This document shows positions 35,553-44,326 of a stretch of DNA of 64,000 bases, piece after piece. Within the stretch, counting starts at the first letter, position 1. Every line of letters starts with the position of its first letter. Made by a program: the position numbers and the translations under genes. This stretch comes from Skermanella pratensis (GTDB lineage Bacteria; Pseudomonadota; Alphaproteobacteria; Azospirillales; Azospirillaceae): the NCBI RefSeq assembly GCF_008843145.1, contig NZ_CP030265.1, forward strand, positions 4,270,501-4,334,500, read 5' to 3'. A model generated the notes under the pieces. That model saw only the letters and a list, made by a program, of their open reading frames with translations. It was not told the origin of the DNA and did no database searches.

Positions 35553-36059
35553 ATGCCACGGCTGATTCCGCTGCTGATCGCACTGTTGACGGCAGCCTTT
35601 CCTGCGGTCGCGGCTCCCCTGCCCGCCGCGGTCTTCGAAATCGAGCTGATCGACACCAGCGGCGAGGGACGGTCGCCGGCCCAGGAGCAGAGAATCCGGG
35701 CGACGACCGAGGCGCTGCGCCGCGAACTGGCCGAGACCGGCCTCTATGCCCCGCTCGACCTGGCGCCCGCGGCCGACCGGATCGACGATCACCTGTCCTG
35801 CGAACGATGCCTGCTGGACATCGCGCGGGACATGGGCGGCCGGGTGGCGGTGATGGGCAAGGTCAACAAGATCAGCACACTGATCCTCAGCATGGACATC
35901 GTCGTGCGCGACCTCGCCGACGGCAAGGTGGTCGCCCGAGGCACCGCCGACATCCGGGGCGACAACGACCGCGCTTGGCTGCGCGGCATGGAATGGCTGG
36001 TGGAACACCGGATCGCCCCCCAAGGAGCGGCCCCCCGGGAGGAGCGTGCGCCCCGATGA
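35553..36059 (+). CDS. DUF2380/DUF3280-like exported protein
   Basis: A 168-residue protein with a signal peptide (LIALLTAAFPAVAA). The mature part begins VFEIELIDTSGEG, contains a two-cysteine stretch (LSCERCLLDIARDMGG), then VAVMGKVNKISTLILSMDI and TADIRGDNDRAWLRGMEWL. This matches the DUF2380/DUF3280 proteins seen in methanol dehydrogenase neighbourhoods. The fold resembles a TolB-like N-terminal domain, but the function is unknown. The ATG at 35553 follows AAAGGAAG. Confidence 0.75.
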   Translation: MPRLIPLLIALLTAAFPAVAAPLPAAVFEIELIDTSGEGRSPAQEQRIRATTEALRRELAETGLYAPLDLAPAADRIDDHLSCERCLLDIARDMGGRVAVMGKVNKISTLILSMDIVVRDLADGKVVARGTADIRGDNDRAWLRGMEWLVEHRIAPQGAAPREERAPR

Positions 36060-36085
36060 GGACGGGGCGCAGCCGGCTCTCCGGG

Positions 36086-36445
36086 CTACTGCTTGGCCCC
36101 TCCCTGCGGGGTCGGTTCCGGCGGACGCTCCTGGGTTCCGATGGCGCCCTGGCGCTGGGCCGCGAGCGAGTTGGAATCGTCGTCCTTCGGACCGAACTGG
36201 AGGCTGCCTTCGGTGCCGCCCCCGGTCGCCGCCTTGGCCTCGCTTTCGGCGCTGCCGGCGTCGCTGCCGGACAGGTTGCCCGACTGGTCGGCAGGCTTCG
36301 CGGGCTGCTGCTGGTCGCCCATGGCGCCCTGCCGCTCCTGCATCAGGGTTTCGTTGGGATTGGTCTGCTGAGCGACAGCGATCGATGCGCTCCCCAGGGT
36401 CATCGCCAGCACGGCGGCGGCCATGGAAACCTTCGTCACTTTCAT
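36086..36445 (-). CDS. Exported low-complexity hypothetical protein
   Basis: A 119-residue protein. A signal peptide (VSMAAAVLAMTLGSASIAVA) precedes a mature region rich in Gln, Gly, Pro and Ser that is probably disordered. A near-repeat occurs at both ends (LMQERQGAMGDQQ and LAAQRQGAIGTQE). The ATG at 36445 is eight bases after GGAGG; an earlier ATG at 36451 is too close to that site. No function is evident. Confidence 0.6.
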   Translation of the reverse strand: MKVTKVSMAAAVLAMTLGSASIAVAQQTNPNETLMQERQGAMGDQQQPAKPADQSGNLSGSDAGSAESEAKAATGGGTEGSLQFGPKDDDSNSLAAQRQGAIGTQERPPEPTPQGGAKQ

Positions 36446-36606
36446 GAACATCCTCCAGGTTTATTGTTGATTCCCGAGGGGTCCCGCCCCGATCGGTTTC
36501 GTCACCAATCATCAACACTGGACAGATCGTTTCATCACGAACGGACGACTGCGCCGATGGCGCCTATACTGGTATAATCGAGGTAAATAAACGGGAGGAC
36601 CTTCAG

Positions 36607-36981
36607 ATGAAGGCTGCGATCATCGTGCTGGCGACGGCACTCTCCATCGGCGGAGCCAACGCCCAGACGGCCGGTCCCGCCGCCAACCCCACCACCGACC
36701 CCCATGACTACCCGACATCCGCGCGGGTCGATTACGTGATCGGCTGCATGGCGACGAACGGGCAGACCCAGGAGGCCATGGAGCGCTGCTCCTGCAGCAT
36801 CGACCATATCGCCCAGACGATCCCCTACAACAGTTTCGTGCAGCTGGAGACCATCCGCAGGATGCAGGACCAGCCGGGCGAGCGGGCGCTGCTGTTCCGC
36901 AGCGTCGGCTGGGTCAAGGACCTGCAGGAGCGTTTCCGCCTGGCCCAGGTGGAAGCCGACTTGGAGTGCTTCCCGCAGTGA
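36607..36981 (+). CDS. Small periplasmic cysteine-containing protein
   Basis: A 124-residue exported protein (signal peptide IVLATALSIGGANAQ) with Cys in YVIGCMATNGQ, ERCSCSID and LECFPQ, probably disulfide-bonded. Similar small proteins accompany quinoprotein methanol dehydrogenases, in my recollection, without assigned function. The ATG at 36607 follows GGGAGGACC. The gene stands between oppositely oriented neighbours, convergent with the SoxYZ-like gene. Confidence 0.65.
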   Translation: MKAAIIVLATALSIGGANAQTAGPAANPTTDPHDYPTSARVDYVIGCMATNGQTQEAMERCSCSIDHIAQTIPYNSFVQLETIRRMQDQPGERALLFRSVGWVKDLQERFRLAQVEADLECFPQ

Positions 36982-37002
36982 GCCCGCCGGCAGGCGGAAC
37001 GC

Positions 37003-37851
37003 TCAGCTCGCCGGCTGCGGCGTGACCTGCCAGTCCCCGGTATAGACCTGGTCCTTGCTGTCGGTCACCCGGACGTCCAGTTCCCCCGGGCCCTTGGGCT
37101 GGAACGTGAAGTGCAGGCTGGGGTCCTCGCTCAGCGAGATGTCGGTCTCCACGTCCATCACGGGCTTGCCGTCATAGCTGACCTTGATCGACCGGATGAA
37201 ATAAGGCGGCACGTAGGTACGCGAGATCTGGTCGAACTGCATGCCGCTGTGATTCGGATGGCTGACCAGGAGCTGGGCCGTCACCGGCGCGTCCGCCGGG
37301 ACCGACTGCGGCAGGTTCAGCTTCATCCTGCCCAGCCGGGCCAGGGCCTGCTGCGGGTCCTTCATGGCCGGAGCCGAGCAGCCCCCCGCCGCCTTGACGT
37401 AGCGTTCCGCGCTCAGCAGGCGGCCGTCGCTGGTCTCGGCCACGGCATGGATCAGGGTATATTCGTTGACCCGGACACGCGTGCTGATCTCCAGCGCCTT
37501 GCGTTCGTCGAACAGGTGGAACTTGCCGGCCAGCGGCACGGGGTTGCCGTCGATCAGCAGGGTCAGCGTCCGGATCGACCACCCGGCATCCTCCGGGACC
37601 GTGGCCTTCATGGTGACCGGGACGAGGGCCGCGTCCTGCGCCCGGTAAGGCGCGTCCAGCGTCAGGAAGGCGCTGCCGTCCTCGATTTCCCGGTCGGGAA
37701 AATAGACTTCCCGGACGCTCTCCCAGCGGGCGTAGTCGTCAGGTTTGGCGTCGCTCGGCCGGGTTTGGGCCGACGCCGCGCCGCCGGCCAGCAGCAGGGC
37801 GGCCAGGAGCGATCCCAGCAGGGTTGCCGGACGCGAAGCTCGTGCGGACAT
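37003..37851 (-). CDS. Quinoprotein dehydrogenase-associated SoxYZ-like carrier
   Basis: A 282-residue exported protein with a signal peptide (LLAALLLAGGAASAQ). The N-terminal part resembles SoxY with a carrier Cys in VKAAGGCSAP (compare the GGCGG swinging arm of SoxY). The C-terminal part resembles SoxZ (VTAQLLVSHPNHSGM, IKVSYDGKPVMDVE, FTFQPKGPGELDVRVTDS). In SoxYZ the cysteine carries covalently bound sulfur intermediates; fused versions beside PQQ dehydrogenases are thought to be part of a relay, with unknown cargo. It lies 24 bp downstream of the metallohydrolase gene on the same strand, so the two probably form an operon. Confidence 0.88.
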   Translation of the reverse strand: MSARASRPATLLGSLLAALLLAGGAASAQTRPSDAKPDDYARWESVREVYFPDREIEDGSAFLTLDAPYRAQDAALVPVTMKATVPEDAGWSIRTLTLLIDGNPVPLAGKFHLFDERKALEISTRVRVNEYTLIHAVAETSDGRLLSAERYVKAAGGCSAPAMKDPQQALARLGRMKLNLPQSVPADAPVTAQLLVSHPNHSGMQFDQISRTYVPPYFIRSIKVSYDGKPVMDVETDISLSEDPSLHFTFQPKGPGELDVRVTDSKDQVYTGDWQVTPQPAS

Positions 37852-37875
37852 GATGCGATCCTCCGATCAGGTTTC

Positions 37876-38796
37876 TCATTCCCACTCCAGTTCGGCGAAC
37901 ACGGTCACCGCGTTCCGGGGGTTGTCCTCGTCGAACAGGCGCCAGCGCCCCCATTCCGACGCGGCCGCCTCGGCCGAGGCCCGGTCGATGGTGCCGCCGT
38001 CCTTCTGGATGGCGCGGATGTCCCCGACCAGCGTGGTCAGGTAGCGGCGGGTGTCTTCCGCCCCTGCCGGCCAGGGGGACGACGCCGGCCCATGGCCCGG
38101 CACGACCCGCCGGGCCGGCAGCGCGGTCAGGGCATCGAGCACCCGGAGCCAGCCGAGCCCGCTGCCGTCGACGGTGGGCAGGCGTTCCTGGAAGACCAGG
38201 TCGCCCGCGAACAGCGTGCCGGTCGCGGTATCGAACACCGTCAGGTCGTTGTTGGTATGGCCGGTCGGGTGGGCCGTCAGTTCGAGGCTCCGGCCGCCCA
38301 GGTCGATCCGGTGGGTGGTCGCGACCGTGACGGTCGGAGGGACCAGGACGGCACGGCCGGCCTCCTCCGCGCCGAAACTCTCTTCCAGGCGCCGCTGGTA
38401 TGTGTCGGCGCGAGCCATCAGGGCGCCCTGGAAATTGACATGGGCGACGAAGTCGGGGCGGTCGTCGAGGAAGGCGCCGTTGCCGAACACGTGGTCCGGA
38501 TGCATGTGGGTGCTGATCACGAACCGGACCGGCAGGTCGGTGCGCTGCCGGATCGCCTCGCGCAGGTCCCGGCCCAGGCCGGGCGTGTTGCCGGTATCGA
38601 TCACCGCGACCGATTGCGTCCCGATGACGAACGCCATGTTGGCCACGTCGCCGCCGTTCGACGGTTCTGCATATTCCGGAAGCCCGGCATGGACGAAGAT
38701 CCCGGCAGCCACCTCCTCCACGCGCAGGGGGTCGGCGACCGCGGATCCGGCACCGGATATGAATAACAGGATTATGGCCGCTCTCGATATCCTCAT
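37876..38796 (-). CDS. Quinoprotein relay system zinc metallohydrolase (MBL fold)
   Basis: A 306-residue exported metallo-beta-lactamase-fold hydrolase. A signal peptide (AIILLFISGAGSAVA) is followed by the zinc motif STHMHPDHVFGN, then AHPTGHTNNDLTVFD (His/Asp ligands) and VVPGHGP. This is the type-2 metallohydrolase found with SoxYZ-like carriers next to PQQ dehydrogenases; by analogy with SoxB-like steps it might release a group from the carrier Cys, but the reaction is unproven. The ATG at 38796 (MRISRAA) gives a proper signal peptide; the longer frame adds an unlikely leader. Confidence 0.87.
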   Translation of the reverse strand: MRISRAAIILLFISGAGSAVADPLRVEEVAAGIFVHAGLPEYAEPSNGGDVANMAFVIGTQSVAVIDTGNTPGLGRDLREAIRQRTDLPVRFVISTHMHPDHVFGNGAFLDDRPDFVAHVNFQGALMARADTYQRRLEESFGAEEAGRAVLVPPTVTVATTHRIDLGGRSLELTAHPTGHTNNDLTVFDTATGTLFAGDLVFQERLPTVDGSGLGWLRVLDALTALPARRVVPGHGPASSPWPAGAEDTRRYLTTLVGDIRAIQKDGGTIDRASAEAAASEWGRWRLFDEDNPRNAVTVFAELEWE

Positions 38797-39013
38797 GACA
38801 ATAAATATAATAGTGGATCCCGGTTCCGCGACAAACATCTCGTTCGTCGAAAAGACCAGGCTGCCGAGGGTAAATCAGATACCGCATCTGCGAAGAAAAC
38901 TTCGGGGTCGGGGCAAGACGACATGGCAGTAAGACCGACGATGGAGCCCGATGAACACGGCTAGTCTGCCTCTCCTCATGCCGGTGTCGGCGCCGCCGCG
39001 ACGGGATTCCCGC

Positions 39014-39697
39014 TCAGATGCCGTCCGCCCGGACGATCACCGTGATCGTGCGCCGCAGGATCGCCATGTCCTGCCGGAACGACCGTCCTTCCACATAGGC
39101 GAGGTCGAGGCGGAGACGATCCTCGAAAGTCGTGCGATGCCGCCCGGAGACCTGCCAAAGGCCGGTTATCCCGGGCTTGGCGCGGGCGATGGCGGCGTGG
39201 GCCCCCGGATGCGCCGCCAGCTCGTGGGGCATGTAGGGGCGCGGCCCCACCAGGCTCATGTCGCCGGCCAGCACGTTCCAGAGCTGCGGCAACTCGTCCA
39301 GGCTGGTACGGCGGAGGATCCGGCCCACCCGGGTCACCCGCGGATCGTCCCGCAGCTTGTGATGCCGCCGGTACTCCGACCTCAGGACCGGATCGGCCGC
39401 CAGCAGCCTGTCCAGGCGGGCTTCCGCATCGGCATGCATGGTGCGGAACTTCAGCGCGCTGAACGTCCTTGCCCCGGCCCCGCAGCGCCGTTGCCGGAAC
39501 AGGGCCGGCCCCCGGGACTCAAGCCTCACCGCCAGCCCGATCAAGGCCAGCAACGGCGCCAGCAGGCCCAGCAGGATCACCGCGACAGCGATGTCGAACA
39601 GGCGCTTCGCCAAGCCGTACCCCGGCAGCGGCCCGGCTGAGGTCGGCATCGTCATCGGTAGCGCCGTATCGTGACGCCCGGCCTCCGTAACGGACAT
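39014..39697 (-). CDS. Polyprenyl-phosphate sugar transferase (initiating glycosyltransferase)
   Basis: A 227-residue monotopic membrane enzyme of the PglC/WcaJ-C-terminal family that places the first sugar phosphate on undecaprenyl phosphate for exopolysaccharide or O-antigen. [29 protein letters not shown] is the re-entrant membrane helix. [37 protein letters not shown] and [13 protein letters not shown] are the catalytic signatures. The start at 39697 has GGGGAGA upstream. No other polysaccharide genes are adjacent. Confidence 0.9.
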   Translation of the reverse strand: MSVTEAGRHDTALPMTMPTSAGPLPGYGLAKRLFDIAVAVILLGLLAPLLALIGLAVRLESRGPALFRQRRCGAGARTFSALKFRTMHADAEARLDRLLAADPVLRSEYRRHHKLRDDPRVTRVGRILRRTSLDELPQLWNVLAGDMSLVGPRPYMPHELAAHPGAHAAIARAKPGITGLWQVSGRHRTTFEDRLRLDLAYVEGRSFRQDMAILRRTITVIVRADGI

Positions 39698-39931
39698 GAA
39701 AGATCTCCCCGTCAACCTTCGTTCCCGAATTGTTGGCGCTACATTACCCGCCCGGGCCGCACGGCGCTGTGAGCCCGATTACATTGGGGGCGTCCCTGGC
39801 AAGACGCGCGAATCGGGGCAATCTTGTTCGCAGCGCCGGTGGATCGTTCCGCGGTCCGCCGCGTTCCCTTCCCATGGTTTCCGGACCGTAATCGGATCGG
39901 GCCCTACGAGATTTCTGCAAGGAGCCTTTAC

Positions 39932-40516
39932 ATGACCGAACAACAGACGCCGCTGCATATCGTCGGAATCTCCGGCAGTCTGCGCAAAGGCTCGCTCAAC
40001 TCCGCCGCCCTGCGCGCCGCGCGCGACCTGGCGCCACCCGGCGTCACCGTCGAGATCTTCGACATCGCCGGCATTCCGCTCTACAACGACGATACCAGGA
40101 ACGAAAACGGGTACCCGGCGCCGGTCCAGGCGCTGCGCGACGCCCTGAAGGCGGCCGATGGCATCCTGTTCGCGACTCCGGAGTACAATTACTCGGTCCC
40201 CGGGGTGCTGAAGAACGCGATAGACTGGGCGTCGCGGCCGCCGGAACAGCCGTTCGACGCGAAGCCCATCGCGATCATGGGCGCCAGCCCCGGCGTGCTC
40301 GGCACGGTCCGCGCACAGACCCATCTGCGCCAGTTCTTCGTCTATCTGAACGGATTAGTCCTGAACCGGCCCGAGGTGATGATCGGCCAGGCGAACTCCA
40401 AGTTCGATCCGGAGGGCCGGCTGACCGACCAGGGCACTGCCGACTTCCTCAAGACCTTCCTGGCCTCGTTCGCCGATCACATTCGTTACCACCAACGTGC
40501 TAAATCAAGGCATTAG
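39932..40516 (+). CDS. NADPH-dependent FMN reductase (flavodoxin-fold)
   Basis: A 194-residue flavoprotein of the SsuE/ChrR/azoreductase type. GISGSLRKGSLNSA is the FMN-phosphate loop, ATPEYNYSVPGVLKNAIDWASRP contacts the isoalloxazine, and ASPGVLGTVRAQTHLR is conserved. It reduces FMN or quinones/azo compounds with NAD(P)H. The ATG at 39932 follows AAGGAGCC. It may protect from quinone stress; no partner monooxygenase is next to it. Confidence 0.9.
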   Translation: MTEQQTPLHIVGISGSLRKGSLNSAALRAARDLAPPGVTVEIFDIAGIPLYNDDTRNENGYPAPVQALRDALKAADGILFATPEYNYSVPGVLKNAIDWASRPPEQPFDAKPIAIMGASPGVLGTVRAQTHLRQFFVYLNGLVLNRPEVMIGQANSKFDPEGRLTDQGTADFLKTFLASFADHIRYHQRAKSRH

Positions 40517-40601
40517 ACGGTTGGACGATTGACCTCACCGGACGAATGGTCAACGATCGCGGCACAAAGGAACAAATGTCTCGGTTGGGAGGGATATAAT
40601 A

Positions 40602-41711
<1,110 letters not shown>

Positions 41712-41733
41712 CGTCCCTCGGGAGATTCCAAGA

Positions 41734-41769
41734 GGAACGCCCGCGCGTGGTTCCACGCGCGGGCGTTCC
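41734..41769 (+). terminator. Hairpin terminator after adhC
   Basis: A perfect 17-bp stem, GGAACGCCCGCGCGTGG with its complement (41753-41769), closes over only TT, 22 bp after the stop codon. It has no T-run, but it is the most stable hairpin seen in the window. Confidence 0.75.
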
Positions 41770-41801
41770 CGTTCGGGATACAAGGTTTCGGCAGGCGGGT
41801 T

Positions 41802-42140
41802 TCAGTAGCCGGAGCGTCCGGGCCGGCCACGGGGCGGGAAGCGGCTCGACGTGGACCGGATTTCCTGGCGGGCGCCGCCATCCTCGTCGTCGTCGGGATT
41901 GCGCGCGGACTGCCTTTCCCGCTTGTTCTCGGCCTCCGCGCTGGCGATGGTCGCCTCCATTTCCCGGATGCGCTCCTTCAGGGGGGCGATCACCGAGCCA
42001 TCCGGCTTGCGGGCGATGAACTGTGCGAGATCGTGCTTCAATCTGGCGAGTTGGCTCTTCAGAAGCGGCACGTTGGGCTTGGCGTTGGGATTGGGCTTCC
42101 CACCGCCGACCCGGTAGGCTTGCTCCTCGTATTTGCTCAC
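41802..42140 (-). CDS. Coiled-coil hypothetical protein
   Basis: A 112-residue charged protein. Residues ~24-75 form an amphipathic coiled coil (LLKSQLARLKHDLAQFIARK, IAPLKERIREMEATIASAEA), followed by a disordered, Arg/Ser-rich tail. The GTG at 42140 has a good AGGAGGGAA site; the frame upstream crosses a non-coding hairpin region. No family was recognised. It converges with adhC across the terminator. Confidence 0.6.
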   Translation of the reverse strand: MSKYEEQAYRVGGGKPNPNAKPNVPLLKSQLARLKHDLAQFIARKPDGSVIAPLKERIREMEATIASAEAENKRERQSARNPDDDEDGGARQEIRSTSSRFPPRGRPGRSGY

Positions 42141-42246
42141 GACTTCCCTCCTGGTTCGACCCACAGTACACGGGGACCGTCCGGTGTACCCATGGGACCG
42201 GCGTGAAGTACCGTAAGGCGCTTTGTCCCCGGGGTCACGCGGTTTA

Positions 42247-42272
42247 GGCCGCCGGAGCTTCGACCGGCGGCC
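42247..42272 (-). terminator. Hairpin terminator after the Tim44-domain gene
   Basis: GGCCGCCGG (42247-42255) pairs with CCGGCGGCC (42264-42272) over an 8-nt loop, 24 bp past the stop of the leftward Tim44 gene. On that strand it is followed by TAAACC. Confidence 0.6.
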
Positions 42273-42295
42273 CAAAAGCGTATGAAAGCCGGACC

Positions 42296-43303
42296 TTAGG
42301 CCTGCTGTATCGCCGAGAGAACCCAGCCGCCGCCGGCGGGGCGCTGGAAGGTCCAGACCTCGACGGCCTCGGTCGGCTTGGTGCGATCGCCGTCCACCAC
42401 GGAGTCGCCCGCCCGATCGACCGTGTAGTCCACCAGAGAGTAGCGCATGGCGACGGTGGCGTAGTCGACGGCTCCCTCGCGCCATGCCTCGGAAAGGTCA
42501 CCCTGAAGCAGGCTGACATCCTCGATGCGGTTGACGACGCCGCGCGCCGCGTTGGCGTCCAGTTCCTCGGTGAAGTAGGACGCCACCTCCGGCGTGGTCA
42601 GCGAGCGCAGGGCGGCCCGATCCTCGCGCCCGTAGCCGGTCTGGATGTCGCGCAGCAACCGCTCGAACGCCTCGTAGTCGGCCGGTCCGATCCCGATGCC
42701 GTCAACCCCCTTGGGCGTCTTGGCCGTTGCCCGCGCCGCGCCGCCGCCGAGACCCGCGCCGGTCCGGGCATATCCGCCCGGCGCGGCGTTCCGGTTCAAC
42801 GGCCCCTGTCCCGACGGGCCGCGACCGCCGGAATTGCCGGCCCCGGCATAGGCCGGCTGGTTGCGGCTCCTGAAGAAGCGGATCGCCAGCCAGATCAGCC
42901 CGCCGATCAGCGCCACCTGGAGCAGGAACCCGAGGATCGACGCAAAGCCGCCGAGCCCGCCGAAGAAGCCGCCCCCGAGGAGCATGCCGGTCAGGCCGGC
43001 ACCGAGCAGGCCACCCGCGAGGCCGCCGAAGAAGCCGCGGTTGGCGGGGGCTGCCGGACGCTGAAGCCCGGCGGCCGCGCCGGGTTGCCCCGCCGTCGGG
43101 CGATCGGTCGCCGAGCGCTCCATCGGCGCGGCCGTGCGCGGGGCCGTGTTGGTCGGTGCGGGAGCTTCGTAGGTGCGGGCCCCCCGGCTGCCTAGGTTGC
43201 TGTTCCGTCCAGGACGGGCGTCAACCGATGTCGCGACGAGCGTCAGGACGGCGGCAAGGGCAATGAGCGCCTGGGTGCGCCTGGGCTTTCTGTTCTGGGT
43301 CAT
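42296..43303 (-). CDS. Tim44-domain membrane protein
   Basis: A 335-residue protein with an N-terminal signal or anchor (LIALAAVLTLVATSVDA), a Pro/Ala linker, a Gly-rich hydrophobic segment (GLLGAGLTGMLLGGGFFGG, then VALIGGLIWLAIRFF) and a C-terminal Tim44-like domain (DYEAFERLLRDIQTGYGRED to VEVWTFQRPAGGGWVLSAIQQA). Bacterial Tim44-domain proteins are inner-membrane proteins of uncertain role; one alphaproteobacterial example (TimA) interacts with membrane insertion pathways. It has its own terminator. Confidence 0.85.
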   Translation of the reverse strand: MTQNRKPRRTQALIALAAVLTLVATSVDARPGRNSNLGSRGARTYEAPAPTNTAPRTAAPMERSATDRPTAGQPGAAAGLQRPAAPANRGFFGGLAGGLLGAGLTGMLLGGGFFGGLGGFASILGFLLQVALIGGLIWLAIRFFRSRNQPAYAGAGNSGGRGPSGQGPLNRNAAPGGYARTGAGLGGGAARATAKTPKGVDGIGIGPADYEAFERLLRDIQTGYGREDRAALRSLTTPEVASYFTEELDANAARGVVNRIEDVSLLQGDLSEAWREGAVDYATVAMRYSLVDYTVDRAGDSVVDGDRTKPTEAVEVWTFQRPAGGGWVLSAIQQA

Positions 43304-43365
43304 GACCTGCTTCTGTGGGCCTGTTTCTTCTGCTTCTCTCCATATGGGAGGTCACGACCGGAATT

Positions 43366-43752
43366 TCAGTGATTCCCGGAACCGGGACTCGCGGTATCGG
43401 TCCGCCCCGGGGGATCGCGCATCTGGCGCAGCCGGTCGGACCGCCACTCCCAAAAGCCTGCGCCGATGTCCGCGATCTCGCCGTGGCCGCGCGCGGGGCG
43501 GACCCGCTCGGAGAAAGGGTCGGCCGGCGGCAACGACGATCCCGGGAGCGGCCGGCCCGGGAGCGGCTGGCCCAGGAGCGGCCGGCCCAGGAGCGACCGG
43601 TCGTCCGGCAAGGGCGTCAGGTTTCCGGTATGGTTCGGCGCCCCATAGGCGTCGCGGTAGGTGTCGTAAGGGATCACGCCCTGAGCGAGGGCACTGCCCG
43701 GCGCCAGCAGCAGGATGGCGCAGAGGATGGCATGGCGTAGCGCGAGGGACAT
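43366..43752 (-). CDS. Exported hypothetical protein with Pro-Leu-Gly repeats
   Basis: A 128-residue protein with a signal peptide (AILCAILLLAPGSALAQ). Three or four imperfect five-residue repeats (GRPLLGQPLPGRPLPG) are encoded by a 15-bp tandem repeat. The C-terminus is conserved-looking (EIADIGAGFWEWRSDRLRQMR). The ATG at 43752 follows AGGAG. No function is known. Overlapping frames on both strands are shadows. Confidence 0.55.
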   Translation of the reverse strand: MSLALRHAILCAILLLAPGSALAQGVIPYDTYRDAYGAPNHTGNLTPLPDDRSLLGRPLLGQPLPGRPLPGSSLPPADPFSERVRPARGHGEIADIGAGFWEWRSDRLRQMRDPPGRTDTASPGSGNH

Positions 43753-43867
43753 GGCGGCTCCTGTTTGCCCCCAAGGTTAACCGGATGACGATCCGCTGCT
43801 CATACCTCCCGCGGGGGTACGGCCGTTACTCTCCGGATCCCCGTCCGGCCACCCGGAATGCCCGGCG

Positions 43868-44110
43868 CTAGCGCGGGTAGATGATCCGCTCGTCGTTCAG
43901 CAGGTTGAAGTCCCTGTTCGCCGCCGGTGATCGTGCCAGGACGATGCTGATCCCGCGGCTGCGAAGCGTGTCGAGCACCTCGTCGGCGTCCCTGGTGTGG
44001 GTGCTGTCGATCGGGAGCAATCTGTCGAATTCTTCAATCGTCACGCTTCCCTGCCGCTTGCCGATATCCAGCAGCCTCAGGACAGGAAATCTATGATCGA
44101 CGGTAGCCAC
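43868..44110 (-). CDS. Stand-alone sigma-70 region 1.1-like protein
   Basis: An 80-residue protein in which LLDIGKRQGSVTIEEFDRLLP and DADEVLDTLRSRGISIV match region 1.1 of primary sigma factors (the acidic autoinhibitory domain that blocks the DNA channel), without any other sigma region. The GTG at 44110 follows GGAGGGC. A free region 1.1 could modulate sigma or RNA polymerase, or simply be a small adaptor; this is inference. The tail (NLLNDERIIYPR) is not part of the sigma domain. Confidence 0.7.
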   Translation of the reverse strand: MATVDHRFPVLRLLDIGKRQGSVTIEEFDRLLPIDSTHTRDADEVLDTLRSRGISIVLARSPAANRDFNLLNDERIIYPR

Positions 44111-44326
44111 GGCCGGCCCTCCACCAACGTTATTCCCATGGCATCCAACATGTTAGCGGCCGAATCGTCACTGCGATCCGCCCGATCCGGCGAAACTGCG
44201 GCAGCGCTGAAAGACAATCCCTTTGGATAAGCGCTCGCCAAATGATCAAAAGCCGAACTTCGGTGTTGTTTGCTTTGCTGCAACGCACCGGTTAGAACCG
44301 CCAAAAAGCTTCATGAGGAAACCTCC

